From positions 1,860,001 through 1,924,000 of the forward strand of contig NZ_BNEL01000003.1 of assembly GCF_018327685.1 (NCBI RefSeq): a stretch of 64,000 nucleotides of DNA, read 5' to 3'. The stretch comes from Streptomyces sp. TS71-3 (GTDB taxonomy: Bacteria > Actinomycetota > Actinomycetes > Streptomycetales > Streptomycetaceae). The translations under genes were made by a program, and so were the position numbers. This document shows, one piece after another, positions 16,506 to 29,258 of this stretch (within the stretch, counting starts at the first letter, position 1; each line of letters opens with the position of its first letter). Under the pieces are notes generated by a model. That model made no database searches. It saw only the letters and a list, made by a program, of their open reading frames with translations, and had not been told where the DNA came from.

Positions 16506-16643
16506 GTGGCCCTCTCCATGAAGCCCGAGGCCCCGGTGCGGGGCGAGGCCGGTGTACACGGTGTGCGGGGGAGCGCGCCCGGTGTCCATCGTGCCGCCGG
16601 AACGGGTCCGGGATGTGCCCGTTTCCGGGAGCGGGACCGGCGA

Positions 16644-16661
16644 GTTGCAACCTCCTGCAAC
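16644..16661 (-). promoter_or_regulatory. Candidate operator GTTGCA-N6-TGCAAC upstream of the GAF regulator
   Basis: GTTGCAACCTCCTGCAAC is an inverted repeat with 6-bp arms, and also contains the direct repeat TGCAACC twice. It lies about 140 bp before the regulator's start and downstream of the terminator of the preceding gene, a sensible place for an autoregulatory site. Confidence 0.45.
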
Positions 16662-16745
16662 CCTGGCGGGCCGGGCTGGGGGTCGATGAAGCTGACGGTG
16701 TGTCGCCTTTCGGCGGCACGCCGCCCGCCTTCTCGGAGCGGAACC

Positions 16746-16783
16746 GTGGGGGTGGTGCCGTGTCGGCGCGGCACCACCCCCAC
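16746..16783 (-). terminator. Strong hairpin after the AidB-like gene
   Basis: GTGGGGGTGGTGCCG pairs perfectly with CGGCACCACCCCCAC over 15 bp with an 8-nt loop, 33 bp after the AidB-like stop. It separates that gene from the GAF regulator on the same strand. No T-run. Confidence 0.8.
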
Positions 16784-16815
16784 GTCGGCTTCACCGGCGG
16801 GAACGGCCCCCGCGC

Positions 16816-18486
16816 TCAGGCGCCCTCGGGACCCGGCTCCCCGTCGGGGCGGGCACGGTCGACCACCGAGGCGAGGTCCAGGGTGGCCGGCAGGGTGCCG
16901 AAGGCGCTGCCCTGGTCGCGGCCGAGGCGGGAGGCGCAGAAGGCGTCCGCGACCGCCGGGGGCGCGTAGCGGACCAGCAGGGAGCCCTGCAAAACGAGCG
17001 CCATGCGCTCCACCAGGCGCCGGGCCCGCGCCTCGATGTTCTCCAGGTCGCCCAGCTCCGTCAGCAGGTCCTTCGCGGCGCCGTCCAGGCGGTGGTCCGC
17101 GCCGCGCGCCCGGCCGATCTCCTCCAGGAACGCGTTCATCGCCGCCGGCTCGCGCTGCATCGCGCGCAGCACGTCCAGCGCCTGGACGTTGCCGGAGCCC
17201 TCCCAGATCGAGTTCAGCGGCGACTCGCGCAGCAGCCGCGGCATGCCGGACTCCTCCACGTAGCCGTTGCCGCCCAGGCACTCCAGCGCCTCCACCACCA
17301 TCGGCGTGCAGCGCTTGGTGATCCAGTACTTGGCGGCCGGCACGGCGATCCGCAGCAGGTGCTTCTCGTGCGGGTCGTCGCTGTCGTACGCGGAGGCCAG
17401 CCGCATGGCGAGCACCGTCGCCGCCTCGGACTCCAGGGCGAGGTCGGCGAGGACGTTCCGCATCAGTGGCTTGTCGATCAGCTTCCCGCCGAACGCCTCC
17501 CGGTACGCGCAGTGGTGCACGGCCTGCGCCACCGCCTGCCGCATCAGCGCCGCGGCACCCAGCGCGCAGTCGAGGCGGGTGGCCGCGACCATCTCGATGA
17601 TGGTCCGCACGCCCCGGCCCTCCTCGCCCACCCGGCGCGCCCACGTGCCGTCGAACTCGACCTCCGACGAGGCGTTCGAGCGGTTGCCCAGCTTGTCCTT
17701 GAGCCGCTGGATCCGGAACACGTTCCGCTCGCCGTCCGCCAGCACCCGCGGCACCAGGAAGCACGTCAGGCCCCCGGACCCCGCCGCGGACCCGGCCTGG
17801 GCCAGCACCAGGAAGCCGTCCGACATCGGTGCCGAGCAGAACCACTTGTGCCCCGTCAGCAGGTACTCGCCCTCGGCGGACAGCGCCTCGGCGCGGGTCG
17901 TGTTGGCCCGCACGTCGCTGCCGCCCTGCTTCTCCGTCATGCCCATCCCGAAGAGCGCGCCGGCCTTCTGCGCCGCGGGCTTGAACTCCTCGTCGTAGAT
18001 CGTCGACGTCAGCCGGGGTTCCCACTCGGCGGCCAGCTCCGGCTCGGCGCGCAGCGCGGGCACCGCGGCGTGCGTCATCGACAGCGGGCAGCCGTGCCCC
18101 GCCTCGACCTGCGACCACACCAGGAAGCCGGCGGCACGCCGCACATGCCCGCCCGGCCGGGACCAGGCGGCGGTCAGGCCGGCCGAGACGCCCTTGGCGA
18201 GCAGCCGGTGCCAGGACGGGTGGAACTCCACCTCGTCGATCCGGTGGCCGTAGCGGTCATGGGTGCGCAGCCGCGGCGGGAACTCGTTGGCGAGCGTCCC
18301 CCATTCCTGCGCCTGCGCCGAGCCGGCCGCCCGGCCGAGTTGGGAGAGCTCCGCCGCGGCCTCCTCGGCGAGCTCCGGATCGAGGTGCCGGCGCACGGCT
18401 TCCGCAAGGGCCCGGTCGGCGGCGAAGACGTCATATCCGACCAGCGGCGGAGGCTGGTTGGTCACTGTGTGGGTAGGTGCTGCCAT
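16816..18486 (-). CDS. AidB-like acyl-CoA dehydrogenase
   Basis: 556-aa flavoprotein of the AidB branch of the acyl-CoA dehydrogenase superfamily, longer than ordinary ACADs (~380 aa) and close to E. coli AidB in size. Landmarks: NQPPPLVGYDVFAADRAL at the N-terminus, GMGMTEKQGGSDVRANTT, LTGHKWFCSAPMSD, SSEVEFDGTWARRVGEEGRG, CTPMVVEALECLGGNGYVEE and SIWEGSGNVQALDVLRA. AidB proteins bind DNA and FAD and are linked to alkylation damage; the ada/ogt pair lies about 9 kb away. Start ATG 18486 lies 6 nt after a TACCGT -10 hexamer, implying a leaderless mRNA. The divergent gene begins 18 bp away. Confidence 0.88.
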   Translation of the reverse strand: MAAPTHTVTNQPPPLVGYDVFAADRALAEAVRRHLDPELAEEAAAELSQLGRAAGSAQAQEWGTLANEFPPRLRTHDRYGHRIDEVEFHPSWHRLLAKGVSAGLTAAWSRPGGHVRRAAGFLVWSQVEAGHGCPLSMTHAAVPALRAEPELAAEWEPRLTSTIYDEEFKPAAQKAGALFGMGMTEKQGGSDVRANTTRAEALSAEGEYLLTGHKWFCSAPMSDGFLVLAQAGSAAGSGGLTCFLVPRVLADGERNVFRIQRLKDKLGNRSNASSEVEFDGTWARRVGEEGRGVRTIIEMVAATRLDCALGAAALMRQAVAQAVHHCAYREAFGGKLIDKPLMRNVLADLALESEAATVLAMRLASAYDSDDPHEKHLLRIAVPAAKYWITKRCTPMVVEALECLGGNGYVEESGMPRLLRESPLNSIWEGSGNVQALDVLRAMQREPAAMNAFLEEIGRARGADHRLDGAAKDLLTELGDLENIEARARRLVERMALVLQGSLLVRYAPPAVADAFCASRLGRDQGSAFGTLPATLDLASVVDRARPDGEPGPEGA

Positions 18487-18491
18487 GCCGA

Positions 18492-18498
18492 TACGGTA
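18492..18498. promoter_or_regulatory. Overlapping divergent -10 elements between two leaderless genes
   Basis: The 7-bp string TACGGTA reads TACGGT on the plus strand (6 nt before GTG 18504) and TACCGT on the minus strand (6 nt before ATG 18486). Both would give leaderless transcripts, and the two -10 sites share six bases, so only one promoter can be occupied at a time. The -35 regions are weak on both sides. Confidence 0.5.
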
Positions 18499-18503
18499 AG
18501 GAG

Positions 18504-19805
18504 GTGCACCAGGCAAAGGAAACACCTGCAGAGCCGTCCGGCCGACTAGGCCGCGCCCGTGCCCTGTACCGGAACGTCTCGATGCGCAGAACCGCCTGGC
18601 TGCTGCTGAAGGACACCGTCACCTCCTGCATGGAGTACCGCATCCTCGGCCTCGCCGCCGAGGCCGCCTTCTTCACGCTGCTGTCCGTGCCGCCGCTGCT
18701 TCTCAGCATCATCGGGCTGCTCGGCTACGTCGACGCCTGGACGGGCGCCCACACCATCGCCGGCCTGGAGAAGAACATCCTGGAGGCGTCCCGCACCGTC
18801 CTGTCCGACGAGGGCGTGCGGGAGATCGCCCGGCCCATCCTGGACGACGTGACCAGGGGCGGCAGGCCGGACATCATCTCCATCGGCTTCGTCTTCGCCC
18901 TCTGGTCGGGCTCGCGCGCCGTGAACGTCTTCGTCGACACCATCACCGTCATGTACGGCCTGGACGGCGTCCGCGGCATCGTGAAGACCCGGCTGCTCTC
19001 CTTCGGCCTGTTCATCGTCGCGCTGCTGATCGGCTCGATCGCCCTGCCGCTGATGGTGGCGGGCCCCGACGCGGTCGTGCAGATCGTGCCCTGGTCCACC
19101 ACGGTGGTGCGGGTCCTGTACTGGCCCGTCGTGATCGTCCTGTCCGTGGTCTTCCTGACGACGCTGTACCACGTGTCCGTGCCCGTGCGCTCGGCGTGGG
19201 TGGAGGACATGCCCGGCGCGCTGGTCGCCCTCGCCATGTGGGTGCTCGGCAGCTTCCTGCTGCGGATCTACCTCACCAACACCGTGGAGGGGCCGACCAT
19301 TTACGGCTCGCTCGCCGCGCCCGTCGCCGTCCTGCTGTGGATCGGCGTCTCCGCCTTCGCCGTGCTCGTCGGCGCCGCCGTGAACGCCGCGCTCGACCGC
19401 GTCTGGCCGTCGGTGGCCACGGCCGCGGCCCGCGCCGCGCAGGACCGGGCGCGCGCCGCGCTCACCTCCGAGTACCGCGCCTGGTGGGCGGCCCACCGGG
19501 CGCTCGGCGGCGACGGCGAGCCGGGGGAGGACGGCGCGGAGGGCGAGGAGGGCGCGGAAGCCAAGGAGCCGCCCATGCCCTCAGAGTTCCCCGAGCGCTG
19601 GTCGAAGTTCCTGCCGCCCGAGGACATCACCTCCCGCCTGCGCACCCACGCCCGCCGGGGCCGCCCCAAGCACGACCCCGGCCACCGGGACCAGGACGCG
19701 CCCCGTTCCGGGGACGGCCACGACCGGCAGGACGGCACCCGCCAGGACGGCACCGGCCAGGACCACGCCGGCCACGACGGCCCCCACCGCCGCGGCCGGC
19801 ACTAG
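18504..19805 (+). CDS. YihY/BrkB family inner-membrane protein
   Basis: 433-aa integral membrane protein of the YihY/UPF0761 (BrkB) family. About six helices are visible, from FFTLLSVPPLLLSIIGLLGYV to VAVLLWIGVSAFAVLVGAAVNAALDR, with the family motif AAEAAFFTLLSVPP and SRAVNVFVDTITVMYG. The C-terminal ~110 residues are hydrophilic, Glu-rich, then His/Asp/Gly-rich with QDGT repeats. The start is uncertain: GTG 18504 fits a leaderless transcript, while ATG 18582 with GGAA upstream is an alternative. The family was once annotated as RNase BN; that is not accepted. It converges on the beta-galactosidase gene 19 bp away. Confidence 0.85.
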   Translation: MHQAKETPAEPSGRLGRARALYRNVSMRRTAWLLLKDTVTSCMEYRILGLAAEAAFFTLLSVPPLLLSIIGLLGYVDAWTGAHTIAGLEKNILEASRTVLSDEGVREIARPILDDVTRGGRPDIISIGFVFALWSGSRAVNVFVDTITVMYGLDGVRGIVKTRLLSFGLFIVALLIGSIALPLMVAGPDAVVQIVPWSTTVVRVLYWPVVIVLSVVFLTTLYHVSVPVRSAWVEDMPGALVALAMWVLGSFLLRIYLTNTVEGPTIYGSLAAPVAVLLWIGVSAFAVLVGAAVNAALDRVWPSVATAAARAAQDRARAALTSEYRAWWAAHRALGGDGEPGEDGAEGEEGAEAKEPPMPSEFPERWSKFLPPEDITSRLRTHARRGRPKHDPGHRDQDAPRSGDGHDRQDGTRQDGTGQDHAGHDGPHRRGRH

Positions 19806-19824
19806 CGACCGTCCACCGCGCCCC

Positions 19825-24318
<4,494 letters not shown>

Positions 24319-24511
24319 TCATGCGGGCTCGCGCTCGCGCCCCTTTCGGGCGGCTCTTCGTCCCGTTTTGCCGTCCGGGATGGGTGGTCTTGGCCATGTC
24401 CGGGCCCTCTGCCGGTGGTGGGGCCCCGAGCGCCGGATGAGGGGGCATACCGTGAGACGCGTGCACGGGCACGAGCAAGGACCGCGCACACCGCAGCAGC
24501 GAGGAGAAGCG

Positions 24512-25876
24512 ATGAGTGTCACGGACACAGGGCCGCAGGCGTCACCGAAGGGCGAGGAGCGCCGCACCGCTCTGGTCGAGAGCCTGATGGAGCGGTTCCC
24601 CGGGGTGCCGCGGGAGGCCGTCCTGAAGGAGGACCTGCTGCGCGGCGGTGTCGCGTTCGACGAATCCGCGCTCAGCGACAACGAGAACGGCGAGGTCAAG
24701 CCCAAGTCGTACTTCATCTTCTCCTTCGACCACGGCACGCTGCCCGAGCTCGGCGAGGCCGCCCTGCGCCGCCCGCCCGAGGAGATCGTCCTCACCGGCG
24801 GCCCCTACGAGCTGCGCCGCACCGTCGTGTCGGTACGGGTGAACCCGTCCTCGCCCTACCGCGTGGCCGCGGGGGACGACGGCATGCTCGGGCTCTACCT
24901 CGACGGCCGGCGCATCGCGGACGTCGGCGTGCCGCCGATGCCGGACTACTACCGGCACACCCTCGCCAACGGAAAGTCGGTCATGGAGGTCGCCCCCACC
25001 ATCCAGTGGGGCTACCTGATCTACCTGACCGTCTTCCGCGTCTGCCAGTACTTCGGCGCCAAGGAGGAGTGCCAGTACTGCGACATCAACCACAACTGGC
25101 GCCAGCACAAGGCGGCCGGGCGCCCCTACACCGGCGTCAAGCCCGTCGAGGAGGTGCTGGAGGCGCTGGAGATCATCGACCGGTACGACACCGCGAAGGC
25201 GTCCACCGCGTACACCCTCACCGGCGGCGCCATCACCAGCCACATCGGCGGCAAGGACGAGGCCGAGTTCTACGGCCAGTACGCCGAGGCCATCGAGGAG
25301 CGCTTCCCCGGCCGCTGGATCGGCAAGGTCGTCGCCCAGGCGCTGCCGAAGGCGGACGTGCAGCGGTTCAAGGACTTCGGCGTGCAGATCTACCACCCCA
25401 ACTTCGAGGTGTGGGACCGCCGCCTCTTCGAGCTGTTCTGCCCCGGCAAGGAGCGCTACGTCGGCCGCGACGAGTGGCACCGCCGCATCCTGGACTCCGC
25501 CGAGGTGTTCGGGCCGCGCAACGTCATCCCCAACTTCGTGGCGGGCGTCGAGATGGCCGAGCCGTTCGGCTTCACCACGGTCGACGAGGCGATCGACTCC
25601 ACCACCGAGGGCCTGCACTTCTTCATGTCCCGCGGCATCACGCCCCGCTTCACCACCTGGTGCCCCGAGCCCACCACCCCGCTGGGCAAGGCGAACCCGC
25701 AGGGCGCGCCGCTGGAGTACCACATCCGGCTGCTGCAGGCCTACCGGGCCACGATGGACGAGTACGGCCTGTCCTCCCCGCCCGGATACGGCCGGCCCGG
25801 CGCGGGGCGCGCGGTGTTCTCGGTCAGCTCGTTCATGGACAGCCTGCCGCATGACGAGGACGTGGCCGAGGACTGA
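24512..25876 (+). CDS. Radical SAM protein with unusual CX8CX2C cluster motif
   Basis: 454-aa soluble protein. The only cysteine group fitting a [4Fe-4S] site is VCQYFGAKEECQYCDINHNW, spacing C-X8-C-X2-C instead of the usual C-X3-C-X2-C. It is followed by a TIM-barrel-like pattern: EEVLEALEIID, YTLTGGAITSHIGG (the GGE-like strand that contacts SAM), VQIYHPNFEVWDRRLFE, and FTTWCPEPTTPLGKANP. Start ATG 24512 has GAGGAGAAGCG upstream. It is divergent from alditol oxidase and transcribed alone. I cannot name the reaction; no peptide precursor, cofactor or tRNA substrate gene is next to it. Confidence 0.8.
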   Translation: MSVTDTGPQASPKGEERRTALVESLMERFPGVPREAVLKEDLLRGGVAFDESALSDNENGEVKPKSYFIFSFDHGTLPELGEAALRRPPEEIVLTGGPYELRRTVVSVRVNPSSPYRVAAGDDGMLGLYLDGRRIADVGVPPMPDYYRHTLANGKSVMEVAPTIQWGYLIYLTVFRVCQYFGAKEECQYCDINHNWRQHKAAGRPYTGVKPVEEVLEALEIIDRYDTAKASTAYTLTGGAITSHIGGKDEAEFYGQYAEAIEERFPGRWIGKVVAQALPKADVQRFKDFGVQIYHPNFEVWDRRLFELFCPGKERYVGRDEWHRRILDSAEVFGPRNVIPNFVAGVEMAEPFGFTTVDEAIDSTTEGLHFFMSRGITPRFTTWCPEPTTPLGKANPQGAPLEYHIRLLQAYRATMDEYGLSSPPGYGRPGAGRAVFSVSSFMDSLPHDEDVAED

Positions 25877-26069
25877 TCCCGGGGCAGGTGACCCGGAGGG
25901 AGCGGGTGCCGGGTGCCGGCGCCGGGTGGCCTTGGGCCGGGTCCCGGCGGAAAACCGGTTGGCCCGGCGTGGACCGGCGGGCTAGATTGCGGGCGTTCCG
26001 CGCGGTGGCCGAGGGCCGCCGCGCCGGGCGTGACCGGTAGGCCGAGCGCAGGACAGGGAGGTGTGACCG

Positions 26070-26159
26070 ATGGCTGTCGTTGTGATGGGCGCTGCCCGCA
26101 TCCGGAAGTTCATCCCGTCCACTCCCGTGGCCCCCGGCCGACCTCTCCGCGCTGCCTGA
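26070..26159 (+). CDS. Possible leader peptide upstream of rsgA (29 aa)
   Basis: ATG 26070 is preceded by a strong ribosome site, GGGAGG, with 8-nt spacing. The peptide begins MAVVVMGAARIRKFIPS and ends -RPLRAA. It is followed after 10 bp by a 9-bp-stem hairpin and then by rsgA. This layout resembles a translated leader with an attenuator, but codon bias is weaker than in the main genes and I know of no family match. Confidence 0.4.
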   Translation: MAVVVMGAARIRKFIPSTPVAPGRPLRAA

Positions 26160-26169
26160 GCAGCGTTCC

Positions 26170-26191
26170 GCCGCGCGCTCGTGCGCGCGGC
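26170..26191 (+). terminator. Hairpin between the small ORF and rsgA
   Basis: GCCGCGCGC (26170-26178) pairs perfectly with GCGCGCGGC (26183-26191) across a 4-nt loop. It has no T-run. It could be an attenuator or simply part of the rsgA leader. Confidence 0.5.
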
Positions 26192-26222
26192 GCCGGGGCC
26201 ACCCTTCGTGAAGGGCCTCCCC

Positions 26223-27329
26223 TTGAACGACCACGTGAACACCCCTGGCGATTCTGCTTCCGCACTCGCCCCGTACTGCTGGGACGACGCCTGGGCCACC
26301 GCCTTCGCCCCGCACGCCGCAGAGGGCCTGGTGCCCGGGCGGGTGGTGCGGGTCGACCGCGGCCAGTGCGACGTGCTCACGCCCGGCGGCCTCGTCCGCG
26401 CCGACACCTCCTTCGTCACCCCGGACGACCCGACGCGGGTGATCTGCACCGGCGACTGGGCCGCCGTCGACCCGGACGGCGACCCGCGGTTCGTCCGCAC
26501 CTACCTGCCGCGCCGCACGGCCTTCGTCCGCTCGACCTCCTCCCGGCGGTCCGAGGGACAGGTCCTCGCGGCCAACGTCGACCACGCCCTCATCGCGGTC
26601 TCCCTGGCCGCCGAGCTGGACCTCGGCCGCGTCGAACGGTTCACCGCGCTCGCCTGGGAGTCGGGCGCCCAGCCGGTCCTGGTGCTCACCAAGGCCGACC
26701 TGGTGGAGGACCCGGTGATCCGGGCGCACCTCGTGCAGGACGTCGAGCTCTCGGCGCCCGGCGTGCAGGTGCTGCCCGTCAGCGCGGCCACCGGCGAGGC
26801 GGTGGACGTCCTCGGCGCGCTGGTCGCGGGCGGCACCAGCGTGCTGCTCGGCCAGTCGGGCGCGGGCAAGTCCACCCTCGCGAACGCGCTGCTCGGTACG
26901 GACGTGATGGAGGTCCAGGCGGTTCGCGACGCGGACGGCAAGGGCCGGCACACCACCACGACCCGCAATCTGCTCGCCCTGCCCGGCGGGGGCGTCCTCA
27001 TCGACACGCCCGGGCTGCGCGGCGTGGGGCTCTGGGACGCCGAGACCGGCGTCGGACAGGTCTTCTCGGAGATCGAGGAGCTGGCCGAGTCCTGCCGCTT
27101 CCACGACTGCGCGCACACCGCGGAACCGGGCTGCGCGGTGCTGGCCGCCGTGGCGGACGGATCCCTGGCACAGCGCCGCCTGGACTCGTACCGCAAGCTG
27201 CTGCGCGAGAACGAGCGGATCGTCGCGAAGACCGACGCGCGGGTGCGCGCGGAGCTGCGACGCCAGTGGAAGATGCGGGGCGCGCAGGGGCGCGCGGCAT
27301 CCGAGGCGAAACGGGGGCGTTTCCGGTAA
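26223..27329 (+). CDS. rsgA: Ribosome small-subunit-dependent GTPase RsgA
   Basis: 368-aa circularly permuted GTPase that helps late 30S maturation. Domains in order: N-terminal OB fold (GRVVRVDRGQCDVLTPGGLVRA), then permuted G motifs, G4 TKAD, G5 VSAATG, G1 GQSGAGKSTLANALLG and G3 DTPGLRG, and the C-terminal zinc site ESCRFHDCAHTAEPGCAV. A basic tail (KRGRFR) ends the protein. The start is uncertain: TTG 26223 is favoured because AAGGG lies 7 nt upstream; GTG 26208 and GTG 26181 are also in frame. A small ORF and a hairpin precede it. Confidence 0.9.
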   Translation: MNDHVNTPGDSASALAPYCWDDAWATAFAPHAAEGLVPGRVVRVDRGQCDVLTPGGLVRADTSFVTPDDPTRVICTGDWAAVDPDGDPRFVRTYLPRRTAFVRSTSSRRSEGQVLAANVDHALIAVSLAAELDLGRVERFTALAWESGAQPVLVLTKADLVEDPVIRAHLVQDVELSAPGVQVLPVSAATGEAVDVLGALVAGGTSVLLGQSGAGKSTLANALLGTDVMEVQAVRDADGKGRHTTTTRNLLALPGGGVLIDTPGLRGVGLWDAETGVGQVFSEIEELAESCRFHDCAHTAEPGCAVLAAVADGSLAQRRLDSYRKLLRENERIVAKTDARVRAELRRQWKMRGAQGRAASEAKRGRFR

Positions 27330-27426
27330 GGGTCTCTCCTTCCCGAGCTCCACAGCGCCTGCGGCGGGCCACCGGGCCCAGCCCCTTGCGGTCTCGTTTC
27401 CGGCCACCGGCCGGTGGGGCTTGCTC

Positions 27427-27630
27427 GCGCAGTTCCCCGCGCCCCTTATCGACTGGGCTGAGCTGGCTGCCCATCTGCGGAGGCCGCCCCGAGAGGGCGC
27501 GCAGCGCCCTTTTGAGGGTCGCGGGGAACTGCGCGACCAGCCACGACGGACCGTCGGGTGGTCACCGTCCCGAGGGGGCAGCCTGTGCGGGGGGCGCGCA
27601 GCGCCGAAAAGGGGCGCGGGGAACTGCGCG
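27427..27630. repeat. Three dispersed copies of the core element between rsgA and ada-like gene
   Basis: One inverted copy (27427-27445) is followed by two forward copies (27516, with a GGTCGCGGGG variant, and 27611, exact). Spacer modules 'ccagccacgacggaccgtc' and 'cccgagggggcag' recur behind the forward cores, and 'cagccccttgcgg' with 'ccaccggccggtgg' precede the inverted copy. This 525-bp gap (27330-27854) holds nothing else except the ada promoter at its end. Confidence 0.85.
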
Positions 27631-27842
27631 ACAAGCCACGACGACACCGTCAGGTCGTCACCGGCCCGAGGGGGCAGTCGCTGCCGTCTTCGGACCGCTG
27701 TCCCCACTGCCTGAAGGGCGTCGGAGGTATCCCCGCCCCCCGACGGCCCCCGGCGCGCGGCAGCGCGCCCCGGCGCCGAGCGCCATGAAGGTCGGCGGAA
27801 CCCCATGTCCGATTTCCGCCAGCCCTCCGCCGCCCCGTCCCG

Positions 27843-27855
27843 GAGAATGGACGCA
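27843..27855 (+). promoter_or_regulatory. -10-like element of the ada-like gene, leaderless
   Basis: GAGAAT (27843-27848) sits exactly 6 nt before the ATG at 27855, with no separate ribosome site. This suggests a leaderless mRNA; the -35 region is not convincing. Confidence 0.4.
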
Positions 27856-29258
27856 TGACCGACGAAGACACCAGGTACGAGGCCGTGCGCAGCAGGGACG
27901 CCCGGTTCGACGGGCTGTTCTTCTTCGCTGTTGAAACCACCGGCATCTACTGCCGGCCCAGCTGCCCCGCCGTCACCCCGAAGCGCCAGAACGTCCGCTT
28001 CTACCCCACCGCGGCCGCCGCCCAGAGCTCCGGGTTCCGCGCCTGCCGCAGGTGCCGCCCCGACGCCGTCCCCGGCTCCGCCGAGTGGAACGTCCGCGCC
28101 GATGTCGTCGGCCGTGCCATGCGCATGATCAGCGACGGCGTGGTGGACCGCGAGGGCGTCACGGGGCTCGCGGAGCGGCTCGGCTACAGCGCCCGGCAGG
28201 TGCAGCGCCAGCTCACCGCGGAACTCGGCGCCGGCCCCGTGGCGCTCGCCCGCGCCCAGCGCGCCCACACCGCCCGGGTGCTCCTGGCGACCACCACCCT
28301 GCCGATCACGGAGATCGCCTTCGCGGCCGGCTTCGCGAGCGTGCGCCAGTTCAACGAGACCATCCGCGCCATCCACGACCTCACCCCGACCCAGCTCCGG
28401 GGGCCGGCCAGGAGCCGCAGGCCCGCGAACGCGAGCGCGCCCCCGGCCGCCGGCCCGAGCACCGCGGCGGCCCCGGGCATACCCCTCCGCCTCGCCCACC
28501 GCGGCCCCTACCAGGCCGGCCCCGTCTTCGACCTGCTCGCCGAGGAGGCCGTCCGGGGCGTCGAGGAGGTGACCGGCGCGCCCGGCTCCCGTACCTACCG
28601 GCGCACGCTGCGGCTGCCCCACGGCACGGGCATCGCCGCCGTCGACGAGCGGGCCGGCACGGCCCCCGGCGGCTGGCTCGACGCCCGCCTGCACCTGACC
28701 GACCCGCGCGACCTCACCACCGCCGTGCAGCGCCTGCGGCGGCTCTTCGACCTGGACGCCGACCCGTACGCCGTCGACGAGCGCCTCGCCGCCGACCCGG
28801 ATCTCGCCCCGCTGGTGGCGGCCCGCCCGGGCCTGCGCTCGCCGGGCGCCGCGGACCCGGAGGAGATGGCCGTGCGTGCCCTCGTGGGCCCCGCCGAGGC
28901 CGCACGGCTCGTGGAGCACCACGGCAAGGCCCTGGACGCGCCGGACGGCACGCTCAGGCACGTCTTCCCCGAGCCCGGCACGCTGGCCGCCGCCGCGGAG
29001 CCCGACGGGCCGCTCGGCGCCCTCGCCGCCGCCCTGGACGACGGCACGCTGCGGCTTGACGCCGGCGCCGACCGCCGGGCCGCCCGGCGGGTGCTGCGGG
29101 AGCTGCCCGGCATCGACGCCCGCACCGTCGCCGAGATCCGCACCCGGGCGCTCGGCGAGCCCGACGTCGGCCCGGCGAACGGCCCCGCCCCGGAGAGCTG
29201 GCGGCCCTGGCGCTCCTACGCACGGCAGCACCTCCGGGCCGCAGGGGCACCCCGGTGA
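27855..29258 (+). CDS. Ada-type regulator fused to AlkA-like 3-methyladenine glycosylase
   Basis: 467-aa fusion. Residues 1-75 are the Ada N-domain, with the methyl-accepting zinc cysteines in GIYCRPSCPA and FRACRRCRPDA. An AraC-type helix-turn-helix follows (VTGLAERLGYSARQVQRQL ... ITEIAFAAGFASVRQFNETIR, ~95-180). After an Ala/Pro linker, residues ~210-467 resemble AlkA (HRGPYQAGPVFDLLAEEAV, PEEMAVRALVGP, LPGIDARTVAEIRTRAL, WRPWRSYARQHL). The segment between EIRTRALGEPD and WRPWRSY is about 17 residues shorter than in AlkA and lacks the usual catalytic aspartate region, so glycosylase activity is doubtful. It overlaps ogt by 4 bp. Confidence 0.88.
   Translation: MTDEDTRYEAVRSRDARFDGLFFFAVETTGIYCRPSCPAVTPKRQNVRFYPTAAAAQSSGFRACRRCRPDAVPGSAEWNVRADVVGRAMRMISDGVVDREGVTGLAERLGYSARQVQRQLTAELGAGPVALARAQRAHTARVLLATTTLPITEIAFAAGFASVRQFNETIRAIHDLTPTQLRGPARSRRPANASAPPAAGPSTAAAPGIPLRLAHRGPYQAGPVFDLLAEEAVRGVEEVTGAPGSRTYRRTLRLPHGTGIAAVDERAGTAPGGWLDARLHLTDPRDLTTAVQRLRRLFDLDADPYAVDERLAADPDLAPLVAARPGLRSPGAADPEEMAVRALVGPAEAARLVEHHGKALDAPDGTLRHVFPEPGTLAAAAEPDGPLGALAAALDDGTLRLDAGADRRAARRVLRELPGIDARTVAEIRTRALGEPDVGPANGPAPESWRPWRSYARQHLRAAGAPR

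Noticed and set aside
25833..29231. A very long minus-strand open frame (over 1100 codons) across rsgA and the ada-like gene
   Set aside because: It is antisense to well-supported genes, has Arg/Gly/Ala-rich low-complexity translation and crosses the repeat cluster; typical artefact of high G+C.
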